From Dicyema japonicum (Eukaryota > Dicyemida > Rhombozoa > Dicyemidae), in assembly GCA_011109175.1 (NCBI GenBank), contig RDEW01000007.1, positions 495,712 to 559,711 on the forward strand: DNA of 64,000 bases, given 5' to 3'. Made by a program: the position numbers and the translations under genes. The notes under the pieces were generated by a model, which saw nothing but the letters and a program-made list of their open reading frames with translations, ran no database searches and had not been told where the DNA came from. Of the stretch, positions 1 to 12,239 are shown piece by piece (position 1 is the stretch's first letter; every line of letters begins with the position of its first letter).

Positions 1-404
1 TCATGTAAAAGAATCCGATTAACAAGATTATTTAGCAACTAGTTTTACAATCGACCACGTGGGCTGAACAAATTGGTTATTAGTAGAGACTATCTGCTCA
101 CATAGCATGAGTAGAACAAATTCTCGATAACCCTCACCCATTACACCATCCAATGGACAACCAGAAAGCCACCTGTTGAAAGAGGAAGGATCCAACGTGG
201 AAGGGGATCAAGATCTTTACCATTATGCAAGAAATAATGGCTGCTCTTCGCCACAGAGGTTGTCCACGTCAAAGAGGACCAACCACGACTGGCGTATTAA
301 GCCCACCAGACTCTCCACTGGTCATGATACTGACCCTCAGCATGCGAAAGATCACTCAAAAACCGCATTTGATAACCGTTATCATTAATGATAAATGTAA
401 GTGA

Positions 405-1160
405 TTAAAATGATTCGTAAGTGACTCTCTTGTTGCGTCTGACAAGCATAAACACCACAAATGATATCCCCATGACCAAAAATAACAACGCTACCAAGGA
501 TTATTGGAGTTTTGTTCTTTTTGGAAATGTCGGCCAAGCATTCCCGAACTAATTTCCCGCCTTAATTATACCTTGACCTTCAAAATTAATGGAAGGATCA
601 TCTCTGTACATCTGAACCCAAAGCTGATCCATCTCAAGAGTCCACAAAGTCAAGTTCAGGGACATCACAGACTGACAACGGAAATAATTATTTTGGTTAG
701 TCTGGAATAATTTTAAATTTGAATTTTCATAGCGTTTATCTAAGACTCACAGCAACCCAAACCAGAGTGGTAGAAGATGACCATCTCGACGTAATAGTAA
801 TAGTCATCCACCAGTGTCCCGTAGAACGTTAAATTGCTCCCCTTGGTCGACAAAACCAACTTTTGGTCTTTGCGGTCACACGAACTCCCCAGAGTGGTTG
901 AGTTTATTGGGTTGAATATAACGGACCACATAAAACAAATAATTTACATTTCCGTTATGGTCTGTGAGGTTGACTCTCGCCTGGAAGAGAATGCAGAAGT
1001 TACCCTTTTCGTCCCTTACCGTCCATAAATCAGAAGGAATCTCGGTTAAGCTTTTTTGTAGGTTTTGCTAAAGGTTATGCTTACATTAACTTTGGAAAAG
1101 GATAATGAAAAAACTAAATGGTAAAGTAATGCTTAATGACTTACAAAGGATGACTATCAT
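405..1160 (-). CDS. LAMP-like lysosomal membrane protein, with two frame breaks
   Basis: Probable type I membrane glycoprotein of the lysosome-associated membrane protein (LAMP) family. Reading the minus strand, the luminal part contains WTVRDEKGNFCILFQ, then a second cysteine (GSSCDRKD) 37 residues later, the usual LAMP disulfide spacing, and later NYFRCQ, which resembles the KYRC of LAMPs. The C-terminus has a hydrophobic segment (LVALLFLVMGISFVVFMLV), basic residues, and RRNKRVTYESF. YESF fits the YxxPhi lysosomal sorting signal that ends LAMP tails. Two 23-nt GT-AG introns are placed at 740-762 and 549-571. Reading frame is lost near 930 and near 497 without an obvious intron, so this is a pseudogene, contains sequence errors, or has introns I missed. 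The start at 1160 and the signal peptide exon are tentative. Family assignment is inferred from spacing, transmembrane segment and tail. Confidence 0.5.
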
Positions 1161-1314
1161 CTTCAATACAATTAATTTATTGTTTTCCGATTATTTGCTT
1201 TAACACATTATAAAAATAATTTAAATAAAATTAAACAAATAAATATTAATTTAATATTTATTAGTCGACCAGATTCACAATAAATGTATTTTTATATATT
1301 TGATAGATAAATAA

Positions 1315-1512
1315 GCCGGGCAGCATAGTGGTCAGTATTGTCGCGATTAGCCTACCTAGTAGACTGGTTCCGTTTCACTTTGGCCTTTTCCAAATCCTAA
1401 ATGGGATCCACCTGTCTCTGGAGACGAGCAATACCTTATTGGTATCCGAAAATCTACCTCTTGCGCTTTACTCTGGCCGTGGGAACTGGAAATACTATAG
1501 TTGGACCAGGGT
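1315..1512 (+). repeat. tRNA-like SINE, family E, copy 1
   Basis: The head, GGGCAGCATAGTGGTCAG, looks like the first half of a tRNA (A-box region). Head and tail both resemble the copy at 37204-37465, including a shared GGGAACTGGA stretch near the 3' end. A tRNA-derived SINE is the most likely explanation. No protein-coding signal is seen. Confidence 0.4.
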
Positions 1513-3180
1513 TTTGAGATCTAAAGTCGAGTGCGAGCAGTTTCAGTTCCAAAACATTTTCTCGTATCTTGCGCTTTCTAGACATTTTTCATAATGGCTG
1601 TCCAATAAAGAAACCAGACAAACCACCGCCCCACTATTAAGGAATTGAAAACCAGAGACGATTTGGACTATACAAAATCACTGGCTAACAGTTGAGACAC
1701 GTGAAGGATTTCCATAAAAGTGCAAATCATACGTTCTAGTTTTAAACAATTTCTCCGTCCCAACCGCATTTGAGACTTGGGCGTGGCAAGTCACTATAGG
1801 CCTTTTCCAAGAGATTGGAATTGCTCACTATAGGCGTCTTGGAATTGCCATCGTTAGCAGCAATGTCCACTGTCTCTCAGCAGTTGGTTCTGACTTACTT
1901 TTTTATATTAATTAAATAAATTCAATTTTAGTTTTTAACAATTTTCTTGTCTAAAGTTTAGCATGGTCACCTCCGACGATTTCATGGACAACCAAAGGCC
2001 TCTTAATTGATGGTCCTGGACGGGGTCCTCAAAAAGGTATGGAGGTGTCTAAGATTGGAGAGAACATAATGGATTACGAGAGCCTGCTTGCGACAAGAAC
2101 AAGTGTAGGAGAATGACGTCATTGCACATGATTTGTCATGACCATCGATTAGCGAGTGCATTAATAATTTGTTTGAAATATTCAGTCACGTGTGATGAAA
2201 ATGGGAGATCAATAAACAGTGTTGATTACTAGTTGATTAAATTTCGGTTTAATTACTATTTGAAATGATTTTAAAATTTTAGTCAATTATGTCTAGTTAG
2301 TGACGTAATTATATACACTTAATGTCTCCACAAGGTAAGTTTCACCTCTCGTCTCCCATTTGGTGACATTAGATATGGGACCTCCGGAAATAAGGAAGCA
2401 GCATACTTTGTATAAATATTTTATTTTTAATTAGGGTATCGAAGATGGTGAGATGTTGACGTGTCTCTGTTAGGTCTCCAAAGCATTATACTAACACGAC
2501 TCTGTCTCGGTCTTCCTAAAAAGAATAGAGTTGAATTTGGGAAGTTTCCTACAAAGGAGATTTTGGCTGATATCCAAAAGAATATTCATACATGAAAAGT
2601 TTGTGGAGGAGTCATTATTATTAACCCAGAAACACCAATTGTTACTCTCTTGAGATTAATTAGCTGATCCCGACAATCCTGATGAGCTTTACCCCGATGT
2701 TGGACTTTTGACCCAACACAGTCACGGTACGGGCGGGGGACAGTGTTCGTGAGAAGACCAACTGGGGTGATGTGCTTCTGGAAACTGCTTGACACAGGAC
2801 GGTCTGTCGACGACAGGTCCTGCTGGAGGGTTAAGAAACTCTTGCCGTTTTGCTTGATAAGGTGGTCTCCGGTGGATATAACACGTTACTTTATTGAATG
2901 TTCACCGAATTTTTGTCAATAAATTTGAGGCCTTCACGATATTTTGTGTGATGAGCTAGTGAAAATTGTTAGTTGAGAATACTCACCGGACACGTGGTTT
3001 CACACCGGAGTAACCTATCTATTTCCTAAAAAATGGCTTGTGGATCACCAGATGATTTGCGTCCAAGCACGTGCAACCCTATATTTGTAAATTATTCACT
3101 AAATGTGTTAATGGAGGCATTCGATCGCGTATCTGATAATCAGTTGGGAGCAAAGAGGAGATCCTCAAGGCGTCAAAGAG
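1513..3180. other. Intergenic DNA, no gene recognised
   Basis: No recognisable gene. Around 1790-1870 the plus strand has a weak match to the C-terminal tail of the zinc/endonuclease-module retroelement described at 27850. An AT-rich stretch lies at 1890-1940. The remainder (2000-3180) shows only short shadow ORFs. Confidence 0.4.
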
Positions 3181-3189
3181 CAAGCCTTG

Positions 3190-4430
3190 ACCAATCGGTG
3201 TATAAACAATAAGCATGGAATAAGATCCAACTTGGATCCACGTTAGAAAGCACATGATTCAGTGGACCATAATTTTCAGTGTTATGCATTGGAATGTTCG
3301 GAACTTGCAAACTGGATAGAGAATTTCATGAAGAGGCTAACTACTAAATGGAGAGTAATCCTAAACTTAAGCATGGAGAGGATTGGGATAGTTGCATTGA
3401 AGCGTGGAGTACTAAAAGGAGACTCTTTGTCTCCCCAACTTTTTGTTTTAGTAATCCGTTGAGCAAAATCCTGAATAAGAACTAAATTGGGGATTACTTC
3501 AATTTTCCAAAAGAGTGGGCTGTACCAGTTTCTGACTTATATGGAAGGAAAATCGGATATTTCGCTAAGGATGGAATCTTGCGGGCCTTGAAAAAAAACG
3601 ACCACGATCGCTAGATTCCTAGGTGGAACTAACTCAAGTTAATATGAAGACTATCAGAGAAAGTTAGGAGAAAGGCCTGATTGATTCTATTGAGAAGCCA
3701 CTTCACTCTATGCTGTTTAACAATTGCCAAGATGGAAACGTTGATCTGGCGGATCTTCGAGGTGGTTAACCAGTGGAAATAATAGCCCGAGATTGGAGGG
3801 CATGTATTGTTTGCTTCAGGAGATGAACTTGTTTTTTGATACCAATGATTCAAGGCTAAGAAATCAGTGGATCATTTGATTACACGTTGTATCAGAATGC
3901 TCAATAGTGACTTTATGAGGAGGCATATTGAAGTGGCTAGATGACGCTGAAGTGCAGGACAATAAACCAGACATTTTCGTGTATGACAAAGTGAAGAATG
4001 ACATTGTGATTATACAAGTTGGGATCACCCCACAAGAAGTACTCAGGCATACAGAGGTGGAAAAACTCACAGGTATGACTTGCTTGCTAGAGAATTGAGT
4101 TTGCCATACGATGCTCCTGTGAGAATTATCCCTGTGGTTTTGGTATGGGACGGGATTATCTCCACGTGCTACAGAAATTATTTGAAAGGTTTGTCGACTG
4201 ATGTGTCAATAAAAGCTTATATTCAATCGATGGAGTTAAAGAAAACATTAGAAAGTGTCGAGCACAAACATGGAGTCATGGAAATCCTCTACGCGTCGAG
4301 GGGGCTTGAAGAGCCGGCAACTCATTACATTGGTGAAGCGGCGAACCCGCAGTCCTATGAGGAAGTTGAAGTCAGGTGGAAGGCTGGTGAAGATCCTCTA
4401 AAAGAAGAGGAATACGCCTTAAAGTTTTGA
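3190..4430 (+). mobile_element. Decayed R2/NeSL-like non-LTR retrotransposon, 3' part
   Basis: Remnant of a site-specific-type non-LTR element carrying reverse transcriptase followed by a C-terminal restriction-like endonuclease. At 3380-3460 the frame reads RGVLKGDSLSPQLF, which matches the RT motif usually written GxxQGDSLSPxLF. Near 3960-4060 the reading is KPDIFVYDKVKNDIVIIQVG, the PD...(D/E)xK-type spacing of the R2/NeSL endonuclease, with Q where E or D is usual. The final ORF, 4080-4430 (LPYDAPVRIIPVVLVWDGII), is intact and continues this domain after a one-base shift near 4075. Stops and shifts elsewhere show the copy is dead. Clade (NeSL versus R2) is inferred from motif style only. 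Confidence 0.65.
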
Positions 4431-4898
4431 GATGAAAGTTCGATCAATTATATTAACTCCCTCACCTTCAAGTAAAGAAACCGGTGGTCAACAATAATGT
4501 AACTGCCGAAAGCAAACGTCTCAAAGGTCGTATGCTTGATTCAGTGTGAGGAGCAATTAATCCTCAGTTTCCAAGTTCGAAGTAACCGTCTTTTCTATAG
4601 AACAGTCTTTCCATATTCGAGTTGTGAAAGCCATCCATGGAGTAGAAGTGAGAGATCCTTTTTGGATACTGGCAAACAATAAGCCTAACACGAGACAGGT
4701 TAATCACGCCTTGCTTACTCCAAAATAGCGAAAATCGAAAAAATAAAAATTTATTAATATTATTAATTCAAATAATATACAACCAAAGATTAAAAACGTA
4801 ACTCAAATATTATTATCAATAGTTCAAAGCAAATATAATGTTAATGTTGATAGCTGCTTTGACAACTAATTATTTAAATACGTGCACTATAAAAATTT
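4431..4898. other. AT-rich spacer upstream of U2
   Basis: No gene seen. 4730-4890 is strongly AT-rich and directly precedes the U2 snRNA, so it should hold the snRNA promoter. I could not pick out a convincing proximal sequence element. Confidence 0.4.
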
Positions 4899-5083
4899 GT
4901 CGCTTCTCGGCCTTTTGGCTAAGATCAAAGTGTAGTATCTGTTCTTTCCAGCTTTATATCTGGGACGCCCTTACAAGGGGCAAGATATAATGCTTATTTT
5001 TGTAACCTGGTGTGTGTTGCGAAGCTTGCTTCCGCCATACCGCGCGTCCTCCCAGTATTGCAGTACTTCTGGGTTGGGCGCAT
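4899..5083 (+). ncRNA. U2: U2 spliceosomal snRNA
   Basis: U2 snRNA base-pairs with the intron branch site in the spliceosome. The 5' end (CGCTTCTCGGCCTTTTGGCT) and AAGATCAAAGTGTAGTATCT are near-identical to metazoan U2, including the branch-site-recognition GTAGTA at 4932-4937. Stem IIa is kept with compensatory changes (CCAG pairing with CTGG), and stem IIb forms from GCCCTT and AAGGGGC. A putative Sm site ATTTTTG lies at 4996-5002. Stem III has the typical AGCTTGCTT loop and stem IV is CCCAGTATTG/CAGTACTTCTGGG. The extra A in ATCAAAG is also found in nematode U2. All functional parts are present, so the gene is likely active. The exact 3' end is uncertain by a few bases. Confidence 0.95.
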
Positions 5084-5098
5084 AACCCCTTTGGGGTT
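5084..5098 (+). promoter_or_regulatory. Hairpin immediately 3' of U2
   Basis: AACCCC-TTT-GGGGTT forms a perfect 6-bp stem with a 3-nt loop, abutting the U2 3' end. It could act in 3'-end formation or be an extra terminal stem of the RNA. It does not resemble the vertebrate 3' box. Confidence 0.4.
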
Positions 5099-5099
5099 T

Positions 5100-6149
5100 C
5101 TTAAAATTTAACAAATGTATTTGAATTTGAGAAATATTAAAAGCCGTAGGCTTGTAACGTGAGATGGAAAAAGAACTCCGCTGGGATCGCAGTTTTCCCT
5201 TTCTCTCAGGTAACTTTCTAAATTGAATGTAACGAGTGCATGGAATATGTTTTTTGCTGCCCCTTGTATGAATTTCGTTTCTTTACTTCCTGGCTAAAGT
5301 TTCCACGCATCTACAAGTGGCGCCGTCATTAGTGAACATCTCACCTCGGAACCGGATCGTCTATAAAGGACTCACACCCAAAATAAATGAATAGCATTCT
5401 TAGTTTTTCCTCATCGATTAGTTAGCATTACTGTTCTTTACTTGTGTGTCTAGCCTGGAAGGAGCGATAGCTAAACGTTTTTTATTAAATGTCTGCGTAT
5501 TTATTTATAGAAAGTTTTACTAAATGGATAAGAACTGTCTTTCTCTTCCTGGACTAAGACAGTACAGATATCAGGTTCTCTCATTGTGTTATTCTTTGAT
5601 CTCTCTGTAAGATGGGGATATCGACCTTTGAGGTCACCGAAATGAGTGCTTAGTCTTCATGCCTTTTTCTTAAGGTACGGACATCTATCAGAAATATATT
5701 TAGTCCTCTAGTCAGCAAACTTTCTGTTAGCCCAGAACCAGGACCAACAGTTTTACTGAGTCGAGTGACGCAGTCATCAGTGATTCATCACTGCGGAATC
5801 GGATTGTCTCGGGGACTCATAAGCATGCAAAAAATAAAAGAACAAAAAATTAAGAACAACAGTGAAATAAAAATTTAGACATTGACAATTTAGACTTACA
5901 AAGGTTATGTGATCCTTGGTAACCCTCACACGTGGATCCTTGGTAACCCTTTGGATCATTGAACCGATCTTACAGACTAGAACGTCCGCTTGTGGGCCAA
6001 GGATTCATGATATCTCAACAGTAAATGGGACAAACAAGTGATCCTCCTAGATGCTTCGATACCTCCTTCTTTTCTGATGTCAAATAATAGATAAAAATTC
6101 CAAGGGGAAATGTTCACTGTGGGAAGGTACGTGAGCAACTTGATTGTCT
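5100..6149. other. Intergenic DNA with SINE A fragments
   Basis: No gene recognised. 5305-5395 (TTTCCACGCATCTAC ... GGAACCGGATCGTC) and 5765-5820 match the 3' half of SINE family A (see 60757). The rest gives no coding or structural signal I can support. Confidence 0.45.
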
Positions 6150-7398
6150 TTAAGTGTCTTCGTTCAAACTCTTAAAGCGATAGAAAAACAAAATTGTAGG
6201 AGAGCGGTTGGGTCGGATTCCTGCCGAGTTGATCAAGTTTGGAGCAACTAAATTGGCTGGAATACTCACTCTCGTATTTTACAAAGCTTTTAACGACAAA
6301 AGTGACCTTGGAGATGGGAAAGGTGAGCAAATTCCGGAAAACCTAGGGGTCTCTATTGTTTAACTTACGGAAAACACTTTCTATTGTCGTATTTCATGAT
6401 GTCACCTGGACAGAGTGGATTCAGAGAGTGAAGGTCTACCACTTACGCCGTCTGGACGCACAGATGGTCTGGAGCTCTATGTCAAAAAAGTTATTTGGAT
6501 CAACATGCTTCGTGCATTGCATATTCATTAAAATTTTAAGAATCTTTCTCAACGCAGATGATCTTGGAATGATCTCCATGCTGCCATAAAGTACTCTCTA
6601 GCAGTCAAATTGGGAAACTTTAGCTCTAACTTTTCGAAACCACTTAGAGAGTTTCTACAAGGAGACTCTTTATCCCCCTTTTTAGTTACTTATCTCGATG
6701 CTCGTTTACAGACTTCAGATCGTCTATCGAAGGCCAATATATTAGTTGATTTATGCAGATATCTGAACTTTATATAGAACTCACACTTTATTATAAGAAT
6801 TCGACCGCTCTTGGGGAATAATGAAGATGTAGCTCGATGAAAATCCTTGCCTCTGGTGCTTTCAGAAACCTAGTAATGTCGCTCGGGTAGAGAGCTCTGT
6901 GGAAAAGTAAAGCTAAGAATGTACAATGCTTGTGGAAAGTTAATTTATATTTGTGCGACATGGGGGTTGTTAAAACAGCCTATGGAGAGGCAGCTTTCAC
7001 CGCATCATGTTCAGAACTCGACGATATACTATGAAGATCAATAACGCAAAATTATACAAATTATGTGACACAGAACAACTATCGATGGAAATCCAATGAT
7101 CTAAATGGAGACTGTTGGGTCACATTTTGAAAATTTACTTGGTGGTAACAGCAAAATGTGTGATAGAAGAATATCTCATGGAAAAAAAGATCATTCCGAG
7201 GAAGGCCAGGGCAAATCTACCCTCTGTGTTAAATGAAGACTTAAAAAGCGTCGGCAGAAAAATATATGGCCGACATCTCGAAAACTAAGAGAACTTGCAG
7301 AATAGAGGGGACCTTGAATGAGACTGGTTAGCCCGGCACAAGGGAACCTAATTGACTTTTTTGTTTTTTACGCGTCTCGTCGGTGACAATAATAATAT
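6150..7398 (+). mobile_element. 5'-truncated, decayed copy of the APE-type non-LTR element
   Basis: This is an older copy of the same element as 47792-50753, missing the endonuclease half. It begins in the linker before the RT (reading TLKAIEKQNCRRAVGSDS, compare AIGKLNYRKAAGPDN in the intact copy). It runs through the RT core and thumb and ends with the same 3' end: CGGCACAAGGGAACCT, then AATTGACTTTTTTG and an AATAATAAT tail. Frameshifts and stops occur throughout. The shared 3' tail with short AAT repeats is typical of RTE-like elements, which are 5'-truncated during target-primed integration. Confidence 0.8.
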
Positions 7399-7407
7399 AC
7401 ACTCCGT

Positions 7408-7465
7408 GCAACAAAGGTAGGCACCATCTCAACCTTCCAACAAATTAACCACTTGACTAACCAAT
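7408..7465 (-). repeat. SINE family C, head fragment
   Basis: On the minus strand this reads GGTTAGTCAAGTGGTTAATT followed by GGAAGGTTGAGATGGTG. That is the tRNA-like head shared with copies near 19500, 33130, 46810 and 63490. It lies just after the 3' tail of the retroelement copy at 6150-7398. Confidence 0.5.
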
Positions 7466-7522
7466 CTAACAACAATAAAAATAATATAAACAAAATTACA
7501 AATAATGTAAAGTAAATAAAAA

Positions 7523-10500
7523 CTATGACACAATATTCCAAATATTATCAAAGTATTTATCCCTAAAAATAAATAAAATAAAAAACCGAATTCGCATATT
7601 CAAATAAACCCAACACCTGAAATCAGTGTTATCCATGATATCTTTCCTAACATCATCTATTCCCAACATTTTCTCAATTATTGAGATATTAAGCATGCTA
7701 ATGCTACTGGAGTCCACGACAGCTGGTTGGAGGAGGAGAGACCTAAAGTCCCTTCCCAGTGACTTCTTCACCACAATATAGTCATCCAGGGTCTTTATTC
7801 CATGCCACAACACAATCATCACAAACTCACGAAATAACGAGTTCTAGTAATAAATAATAAACACAGCCTTATAGGACGAATCACACAGAAAAGTATGCAA
7901 TGACTAATACAAGTGGGGGTGACATTATTAGAGGACAATTCCTCAATAAGTCTAACTCCCAACTGAGTCCCTTCACTGGTAAAGACAATGCAAACCAGAA
8001 TTGATGATAGCGACTGTTGCCATTATGAAGAAAGCGGCATGAATATGGGGTAACCGAATATCCCCGTCTGTCTGAAGGGAGAGGATAGCCTCAATGACGA
8101 CCATAATCTACAATCTCATATAATCGCTACAAGTTGTCGTTCAGGGAATGAATTACAAGTAATATGACGAGTAAGTTCAAATAGACAACTCACAGAAATA
8201 ACACGAACGTGTTTAGATGAACTAGTAAGGGCACCAATCAGCAGACATAGACAATTCCTTTTAATTAGAAGCAGCAAGTGAGGGAATTCGTCTGAGAATA
8301 ATGAAATCACAAACCATAATGAAGATAATTGAATATTACTGGGAGAACAAAGCAGGGGTCATAGTAGTTGCTATCACTCAGATACGACATAGTCTGAGAT
8401 TACGAAATAATACCACCTCAAAGTGTCGTTCAGTGGGGTAGTAGAGTGAGGAAAGAAGCATAATGTGGGGGTTGATCTGATATAATATTTGATCAATTTT
8501 ACAACTCTTGAGAGCCTCACCCCAACCGATTGGTCTAGTTATTACGACAATCACAACTGGCAAAATCTGAACGAAGTATTCCCGAATGACTGATAAATAT
8601 TCAGTATTTTCACAATTCTTTGATCTAAGGGACTAAGTTACAGAAATACCCTTTAAAGACAACGTCCCAGTAGATGAGGACATAAAGTAAGGAGATGCTG
8701 AAAGTTACATAAATCAATAAATTGTGGGAGTTTGTCAATGAGAAAGTCCATAATAATTATTCCAATATTAGTCTCTGCCCGAATAATCATAGACAAGTCA
8801 TCCATATCATTCAAAATAGACTCCAATTTCTGTCTGAAGCCACCAGCCGACTCTATGAGACCCCAAAACTCCTCATCAATGGGAACACAACCCCCACTAG
8901 CATGAACACACATATATTACCTAATCATCACAAATTTATTCAATTCCAATTTGATTGACGGAAATTGCTTGTATATTTCATTAATGAGACCAATGTGGTG
9001 GTGGTTGTATTCGACATTAACAAGCTGGCACGTGTATTTTGTTAGACAGTCTTGTAGTTTGTCATGTATCACGTTATTATGATAATTTCTCAGCATTTCC
9101 GTGAGGTTGTCATTCTTGAGTAGAGAAACCACCATTGATGAAATGTCGGTGGAGGGAGTATGGCCACACAGAATAACAATCAGAGAGGTAATGAGACTGC
9201 TGTTGGTCAAACAAGGAAATAATAATTTTGACTTTTCAAACAAAGACGTTAATCCGTCAGCATCGGTGGACTCAACAAACACTCTCAGTGATTCTTCCGC
9301 CCTAAAATCAATCCGATTTGGGATGTCGGGAGTAATCTTCACCAAAACAGGCCAAAAGCGTTTAGCGTTCACCAATAATCCAGAGAGGACAAGTCTCCAC
9401 ATCCACAGACTGAATTTCATTGATTTCATAACTCTCTCGTGTGACATTATCTGTCGTAGTATTTTCGGGTCAACCTCCCCCCAACATATTGGAATAAAGT
9501 AATCGTGTTGTCGAAATGTCCTCACAAATAGTTTACAAGAACTAGAAGAGTTACAGCAAACTGACAGAAACAGGCTAGTAATAGCATCAGGACTAATCTT
9601 CAATCCATGCAGTCTCAGCAAATCATAATGAGTGTCCACAAATAATAGTAATTGAACTTCAAACTCATCAGGTTTGTCAGAATCCCCCTCAAACTGAGAT
9701 AATCCTTCAATCATTGCAACACAAAATGATTTTGGTACATTTCTCACAATTTGAGATATTTCAGCCAAAATACACAAATATTGGAGGGAATGTAGGAGTA
9801 CTCCACTGAACAGCCATTCCATAAAGTCAGAATCTCCCATTATTCCATACTTCCTCACAATTGAAAGCAACAATTTCAAAAGAGGACACAAATCATGATC
9901 ACTTGATAAGTTTCTCAGTAAAACAGTCAATCGACGGAATATGATACATTCGGAATTTACAACTCGACAGTCTGAGTTGTTGGTCCCCTCCATCAAATCC
10001 GTGATTACACCATGCAGTGAAGATGGAAAGTGTGAATAGATTCCCTCTGCTTCAGAAGACATTCTCGGTCGTTTATTACAAGGAACAGCATACTCACCAA
10101 TATAATGTCTGTCAGAAAAGGCGGTCAACAAGTCAGAGTCCACGTGTTCACATATATTCATGATACTCACAATATAGTCTCCATTAATTCCATCAGTGAC
10201 TGTATTAAATCCACCAAAAAGAGACTCAAGTTTGGAATAACCCAGCCGACAGTCATAACAAGCTAAAATGAGATCAACAACGAGAGAATAATCACAGTGG
10301 ACAGTATAATTGACCACCTTAGCAATGGCAGAGGCAGTCTCCATTCTATTGGGAGACGCATTAGTATATAATACAAGGTTGGGTATGCAGTCACCCCCAC
10401 AATCCGCAATCTCATCAGCAAAGGTGGTAACAAATGTTGAAAAAGTCGAAGAATATTTGTTAAATGACAAATTCTGTGTTACTTCCTCATCACAGAATGG

Positions 10501-11595
10501 GTGCAATAACACATTCAGAATATCATTAAATTTGTCAATACGAGAATACAAGAACATCTCCCAAGTTCCCATATTTATCAGTACTTCCATACACAAATGG
10601 AGAACATTTAGCCCAAAACAACCCCCTTCTTTGTGCGCAAAGTTAATAATCAATAAGAAATCAGGCAAATCAGGAATAATCTAAACTGCAGCACAATCAA
10701 TAACCATTCTGGCACATCTTTTTAACTCCATAATTGTCTCAAAGTCATCCAAGACATCGATAATAGCACGTGCTGTAGAACAGATTATATCGAACATGGA
10801 CAAAATACACATTCTATCCGCATTTGACGTGTCTTCTCTTACCAACAGAGTCGATAACTTGGCATCAACGTGAAAATCATAAAGTAGGTAATCAGTCACG
10901 TGTTTAGGAACAACGAGTCGCGTACATTAACGTAGATGGCCTCATGAACCTGAAGTTATGTAAACAAGTACCGTCAAGAGGGACTTTAAGTCAGTTTGTA
11001 AGTCATTGGGGACTGGTAGGCACAACACAACCAATCTACACAGAGTAACATAGTTAGTCCATCCACACAATCTAACTGCCTTCCTCCCATATACTTTAAT
11101 AATATCCCTAAATAAATGAAATAGACAAACTCAGAGTGAACTCCAAAGGGGGAGGTCTTCCAAAGAAAAGAGAATTTAATATTTGATCCGCCTGCTCACT
11201 CAAGTGGCATTCATATAAAGCGAATATTGAATCGACTATTTTTTGATTAACAAAAAACTCGTATTTGACACCAAAGTCGACAAATTCGTTCAAAATGACC
11301 TAAAATAATGTTAACGTGTACATTCTCAATCCACGTGGGGACAAAAGCTGTGACCACGTGTTCTTTATACTGAGAAATCCCAACAAAAACATCCTCCAAA
11401 TAATATTCTGCCTAAGAATGTCGTTGATTTTAGGGTTATTCCCCAAAGTGACGAGAGCGCACGTAGCAAATTGGACGAAGGTAGTTCTGACGTCATTTTC
11501 GTCCTAAAATTGTTAAATTATGTCACCTTTGTGTCAACTCGACTGTGGCAAATGGTAGGAATGTGACTATTAGCTACCAACACCAGAAAATCCTT
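7523..11595 (-). CDS. Large alpha-helical repeat protein (HEAT/ARM-like), unidentified
   Basis: A multi-exon gene of roughly 1,200 codons whose product I do not recognise. The longest exon (about 8917-10680) encodes leucine-rich helical protein without transmembrane segments or catalytic motifs, resembling HEAT/ARM scaffolds. Exon joins that keep the frame include a 24-nt intron at 10681-10704 (phase 0), a 24-nt intron ending at 8893 and starting at 8916, a 19-nt intron near 11110 (LEFTLSL joined to DIIKVYGRKA), and a 23-nt intron upstream of 11503. The 5' end (about 11595) and several 3' joins (8650-8600, 8310, 7860) are unresolved. The last exon ends near 7523. A basic patch, CNKRPRMSS, lies in the middle of the large exon and could be a nuclear signal. 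No function is claimed. Confidence 0.6.
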
Positions 11596-11599
11596 GAGC

Positions 11600-12239
11600 A
11601 GATATAATCATCGTGGACACAACAGGCCATGAGGAAAATCAAAACCGATTTCAAACGGTTCGAGGTTTGGTTTCTCTCGAAAACTGAAAAAATGGCCTTC
11701 CAATTTCGGTAGTAAATGCTTATAAGTGATTTCTTCAAAAAAGGAACCAAAATTTTAATGGAATTCTCATTTTTGATCGTTGAAGCAAAAATATATGACT
11801 TTTTTTGTTGTTTCATACAATTTGATTTTCTAGGGTTATATTATTGCTTACTTGGTTGACCTTTAAATTTTTTATTTCATAAAAGGACAATATCTTTATG
11901 AGTTGTTTCCTCAGAGAATAGTTGGTTTGGTTTCTACTGAATTCTGATTTCCACGTCCGTCATTCTATTAACTAGTAGTTACACGAGAAAAGTGCAAAAA
12001 ATGCATGTTTTATTTTAAATTATTTTATTTAATTAAAGGTTATTTTAATTATTTTATTAAAAAATATTTTTATTTGAATGGTGATTCAAGAATTGGTGTC
12101 AGCAAAATGCGTCTAAACGATTAATGTACTCTAAAAGGTACAAGACAAATATTTAGGGTGATAAGAATCTTACCGAACTGGACGACTTTTACTAAGAGTT
12201 ATCGAATACATCGATTAATATTTGTCGTCACCACTGATA
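11600..12239. other. AT-rich intergenic DNA
   Basis: No gene recognised between the 5' end of the helical-repeat gene and the Tigger element. The stretch is poor in GC and has only chance ORFs. The first exon of the upstream gene may lie within its first 200 bases. Confidence 0.35.

Noticed and set aside
4886-4898. TATAAAA directly upstream of U2 as a TATA box
   Set aside because: It lies within about 10 bp of the RNA start, too close for a TATA element, and U2 genes normally use a proximal sequence element.
9101-9502. 133-codon plus-strand ORF
   Set aside because: It is antisense to the large exon of the helical-repeat gene; the minus strand joins in frame across short introns, the plus strand does not.
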